DNA of 5,837 nucleotides from Methanoregula sp. (GTDB lineage Archaea > Halobacteriota > Methanomicrobia > Methanomicrobiales > Methanospirillaceae), in NCBI GenBank assembly GCA_003154335.1, contig PMDE01000033.1, positions 1,051-6,887 of the forward strand. Direction: 5' to 3'. The notes beneath the pieces are model-generated. The model worked only from the letters and a program-made list of their open reading frames with translations, ran no database searches and was not told where the DNA came from. The translations under genes were made by a program, and so were the position numbers. Positions 3,114-5,837 of this stretch are shown in pieces; the first letter of the stretch is position 1; each line of letters starts with the position of its first letter.

Positions 3114-5558
3114 ATGGATGACAAAACCGGAACAAGGGAATACTCCGGTCTTTCAGATACCGAAGCCGGCGAACGACTCGTCAGGGTTGGGTTGAACCGG
3201 ATTGTAAAACCCCGCAAAATTACGTTTCTCTCTATTGCAAAAGAAGAGATCACCGAACCGATGATCCTTCTTTTACTTACGGTCGGCATTTTTTACACCC
3301 TTTTTGGAGGATTTGGGGATGCTCTCACGCTCTATGCGATCATCATAACACTGGTTCTTGTAGAGATTGCAAACGAGTACCGGGCAAAGAAAGCTATATC
3401 GTCACTCGCTGTCCTCGCCTCTCCGAAAACAAAAGTTATCCGGAACAGCGCGATCTCTGAAGTTCTGACAGAGACCGTGGTGCCTGGAGATCTCCTCGTG
3501 CTGGTGAGCGGGACACGGGTCGCAGCGGATGGAAATCTTGTTTCGGCAATCAGCCTCCAGATCGATGAATCATCCCTGACCGGGGAGTCTTTCCCGCAGG
3601 AGAAGTCACAGGGTGCTGAAGCCTATGCGGGGACTCTTGTCGTTTCGGGTGAAGGGTTGTTGGATGTCACACAGACTGGTGGCAGCACAAAGGTTGGGAA
3701 GATCTCTGCTATCTCCCAAGAGATCCGACAGCCAAAAACTCCTCTCCAGCTCGCAATGAAAACGCTTGCAAAAACCCTGGTATTCGTTGCGCTCATTTTC
3801 TCGATTGTTATTCCGCTGATTGGGTTTTTACAGGGCAATTCCCTGCGGGATATGTTCCTCATCGGGCTTGCACTTGCATTTGCTACCATCCCGGAGGAGC
3901 TTCCCATTATTATCACCATGAATCTTGGTCTTGGCTCATTCATGCTCGCAAAGGAGAATTTCCTCGTAAAAAAACTTAAAGCAGCTGAGACGTTAGGTAT
4001 TGCGACCGTGATTGTCACTGATAAAACGGGGACAATTACGGAGAGCGTGATGCGGGTTATGGCTGTCTCTCCGGATAGTGATGAAAAAAGGATTATGAGC
4101 TCTGCACGGTCAGCAATGACCGACCTCTCCCTTTCCATCACTGACCGGGCGATTCTCGAGCGGGCAGATGTTCTCCATATCCCTCCGGATAGCGGACGAA
4201 TAATCCGGGAGCGGTCGTTTGGCGATACCAGAAAGACAAGGAGCGTCATCCGGGAGCGGGATGGCAACGCGGAGATGTTCATGATTGGCGCTCCTGAAGA
4301 GGTGCTTGGCTATTGTTCGGGAGATGTTTCCAGTGCACAGGAAGCACTCGCACGGGAAACGGCATTGGGCAGACGCGTTATCGCAATCGCCCACAGGAAT
4401 CCAATCACTCCTGTTCCTGATGGGCCTCTTGCCAGTGTCGAGCAGAACCTCGAATTTTTGGGGTTGATCTCCATTGAGGATCCCCCTCGTACTGGCGTCC
4501 GGGAGACGATCGGAGCTGCACGGCTTGCAGGCATCCGGACGATTATGGTAACCGGCGATCATCCCCGGACTGCAGCTGCCATAGCAGTTGAGGTTGGCAT
4601 CGTGTCCGAGCAGGTCATAGACGCAAAGGACCTTGATGGGATATCTGATGGAGAACTCCGCGAGCTGGTGAAACATGTTTCTGTTTTTGCACGGGCAGTC
4701 CCGGAACATAAGTACCGTCTTGTGAAAGCACTTCAGGCGAACGGGGAAGTGGTTGCAGTCACCGGTGACGGTGTGAACGACTCTCTTGCACTCAAAGGAG
4801 CAGATATCGGGATCGCAATGGGTATACGGGGTACCGATGCTGCAAAGGAAGCGGCCGATATTGTCCTTGCAGATGATAATTTCACCACTATAGGAAAGGG
4901 TATCTTTGAGGGCAGAAGGATCTTTGATAACCTTTCAAAGGGTGTGAAGTATTATCTTTCAGTTAAGATTGCACTTGTTGCAGTATTCTGTGCAACTCTC
5001 CTTCTCGCATTCCCTTTCCCGTTCTCCCCGATCCAGATTATCCTGCTGGAGCTTTTCATGGATCTCGGTGCTTCAGCATCATTCGTTGCCGAGCCGGCAG
5101 AACCTTCGATCCATGAGCGACCTCCCCGAAACCCCAAAACCCCATTCCTCGATACAGTTGCGCTCTCGGGCATTGGATCAGGCGCCCTTGCCTTGTTTGC
5201 AACCGTGTTTTTCACATACTGGCTTGCCTTATACCAGAATATGCCTCTCATTTCAGCCCAAACCTCAGCATTTACTGCCTGGATACTAGGGCACATCCTG
5301 CTTGCTTTTGTCTCCCGTTCTTCCCATGATCCTCTTTACAGGATTGGATTGTTTACCAACCGAATCATGCTGATATGGGCGGCAGGAGCTTTGGGATTCC
5401 TCACACTGACCCTGGCTTTCCCGATAGCAGGGCACCAAATAGGAATCGCTTCGATCGGTGCCGGGAGTATTGCAGTTATCGCCATTATTGCAATTACATG
5501 CATGGGTAGTCTTGAGGCAGCTAAGATATTGCGGAGTAAAAAAACGATACACAACTGA
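3114..5558 (+). CDS. P-type cation-transporting ATPase
   Basis: A complete 814-residue P-type ATPase that uses ATP to pump a cation across the cell membrane. In order: cation-ATPase N-terminal motif GLSDTEAGERL (12-22); TM1-2 (~49-87); actuator domain with TGES 156-159; TM3-4 (~219-271) with PEEL 260-263; phosphorylation motif DKTGT 303-307 (Asp303 takes the phosphate); DPPR 456-459; TGDH 480-483; GDGVND 551-556; TM5-10 (~613-797). Layout and the EPAEPSIHERPPR loop after TM6 resemble P2 (calcium-type) pumps, but it is shorter than SERCA, mostly through a small nucleotide domain. Compared with SERCA, the ion site keeps the TM4 Glu (Glu261) and the TM6 Asp (Asp650), but TM5 has Lys618 and Leu621 in place of Asn and Glu, and TM6 has Glu646 for Asn. 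The KGAPE Lys is Ile391. Substrate is therefore open; calcium is not assured. There is no ribosome site, so the mRNA is probably leaderless or short-leadered. Confidence 0.95.
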   Translation: MDDKTGTREYSGLSDTEAGERLVRVGLNRIVKPRKITFLSIAKEEITEPMILLLLTVGIFYTLFGGFGDALTLYAIIITLVLVEIANEYRAKKAISSLAVLASPKTKVIRNSAISEVLTETVVPGDLLVLVSGTRVAADGNLVSAISLQIDESSLTGESFPQEKSQGAEAYAGTLVVSGEGLLDVTQTGGSTKVGKISAISQEIRQPKTPLQLAMKTLAKTLVFVALIFSIVIPLIGFLQGNSLRDMFLIGLALAFATIPEELPIIITMNLGLGSFMLAKENFLVKKLKAAETLGIATVIVTDKTGTITESVMRVMAVSPDSDEKRIMSSARSAMTDLSLSITDRAILERADVLHIPPDSGRIIRERSFGDTRKTRSVIRERDGNAEMFMIGAPEEVLGYCSGDVSSAQEALARETALGRRVIAIAHRNPITPVPDGPLASVEQNLEFLGLISIEDPPRTGVRETIGAARLAGIRTIMVTGDHPRTAAAIAVEVGIVSEQVIDAKDLDGISDGELRELVKHVSVFARAVPEHKYRLVKALQANGEVVAVTGDGVNDSLALKGADIGIAMGIRGTDAAKEAADIVLADDNFTTIGKGIFEGRRIFDNLSKGVKYYLSVKIALVAVFCATLLLAFPFPFSPIQIILLELFMDLGASASFVAEPAEPSIHERPPRNPKTPFLDTVALSGIGSGALALFATVFFTYWLALYQNMPLISAQTSAFTAWILGHILLAFVSRSSHDPLYRIGLFTNRIMLIWAAGALGFLTLTLAFPIAGHQIGIASIGAGSIAVIAIIAITCMGSLEAAKILRSKKTIHN

Positions 5559-5591
5559 CAAGGACTACAGTATATGGAGTCAATCTGATAC

Positions 5592-5610
5592 GGAATTAAA
5601 AAACAATTCC
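5592..5610. repeat. Inverted repeat (hairpin) after the ATPase gene
   Basis: GGAATT at 5592-5597 pairs perfectly with AATTCC at 5605-5610 around the 7-base loop AAAAAAC. It starts 33 bases after the ATPase stop. No T run follows on the plus strand, so it is not a classic terminator in that direction. On the minus strand the loop is GTTTTTT, which could stop a leftward transcript. It could also stabilise the ATPase mRNA end. Confidence 0.4.
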
Positions 5611-5698
5611 CCGCCCCCTTTCATATTCAGCATCCTTCACCTTACACTGCCGATAAGGCGCGGGGGAAATCTCACCCGGTGGAGCCTGGAACGGGCAC

Positions 5699-5735
5699 TT
5701 ATTATAAATACTGACTGCTCCCTGGGAATATAAAT
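5699..5735 (+). promoter_or_regulatory. Tandem TATA boxes pointing out of the window
   Basis: TTATTATAAATA at 5699-5710 and AATATAAAT at 5727-5735 are two good archaeal TATA elements, about 26 bases apart, in a region without a gene. They predict starts near 5732 and 5758. The transcript would run to the right through two small possible hairpins (AGGA/TCCT at 5787-5802 and GGATT-TGA-AATCC at 5803-5815). No start codon with a well-spaced ribosome site occurs before the window ends, so the gene or RNA lies beyond 5837. The rest of 5559-5837 shows nothing recognisable. Confidence 0.45.
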
Positions 5736-5837
5736 CACCTTTCGCCTGTTTTCTTTATTTGTGTCAGTAGAGAATTAACGGTCCGGAGGAGTTTAACGTC
5801 CTGGATTTGAAATCCCCCGTCTATTCTAAGAAATGGT

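Noticed and set aside
3623..4282. 219-codon ORF antisense to the P-type ATPase
   Set aside because: It mirrors the well-conserved ATPase coding sequence and has no motif of its own. The same holds for the 199-codon antisense frame at 4110-4709.
5770..5830. tRNA-Ser-like anticodon text (GGATTTGAAATCC)
   Set aside because: A 7-base TTTGAAA loop would have only three stem pairs, and no D-arm or acceptor stem can be formed with the bases before it. It is only a small hairpin.

Overview
The window looks like a piece of a euryarchaeal chromosome, most likely from a methanogen of the Methanomicrobiales type. This is inference. The reasons are archaeal TATA-box promoters, genes that seem to lack a leader, strong GGAGG/GGTG-type ribosome sites, poly-T ends, an archaeal lipoprotein with a Thr/Pro/Ser linker, and a remnant of the ferredoxin-like tail of an archaeal-type aldo/keto reductase. 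No marker gene fixes the species.

Layout, left to right. (1) Bases 1-255 are a scrapyard of two broken genes read in different frames: the catalytic start of an IS1595/ISXO2-type transposase with an in-frame stop, joined to the last ~50 codons of an iron-sulfur aldo/keto reductase that has lost one cluster cysteine. (2) 416-817 (+) is an intact lipid-anchored cupredoxin (type 1 copper protein). (3) 857-1084 (-), convergent with it, is a 75-residue two-helix membrane protein with an H-x13-H pair like those that hold heme in ferric-reductase-type helices. It has a well-placed TATA box and is probably leaderless. (4) 1085-1573 is a ~490-base stretch without a convincing gene, but with a very strong TATA box at 1257-1267. 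(5) 1574-2938 (-) is a class I FAD/NAD(P) disulfide oxidoreductase related to mercuric, glutathione and dihydrolipoamide reductases. It has no standard start codon in frame: an ATT sits 8 nt after a strong ribosome site, and a TGA separates it from an in-frame 23-codon ORF upstream. (6) 3014-3113 is a divergent promoter region with two GAAAATTT(T)C palindromes about four helical turns apart. (7) 3114-5558 (+) is a complete 814-residue P-type cation ATPase with an unusual ion-binding site. (8) 5559-5837 is non-coding as far as can be seen and ends with tandem TATA boxes pointing out of the window.

The genes do not form one operon. The oxidoreductase and the ATPase share a divergent promoter region and may be co-regulated. 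With a copper protein and a possible heme protein nearby, a metal or redox theme is possible, but nothing in the sequence proves it. No CRISPR array, tRNA, rRNA or intact mobile element was seen.
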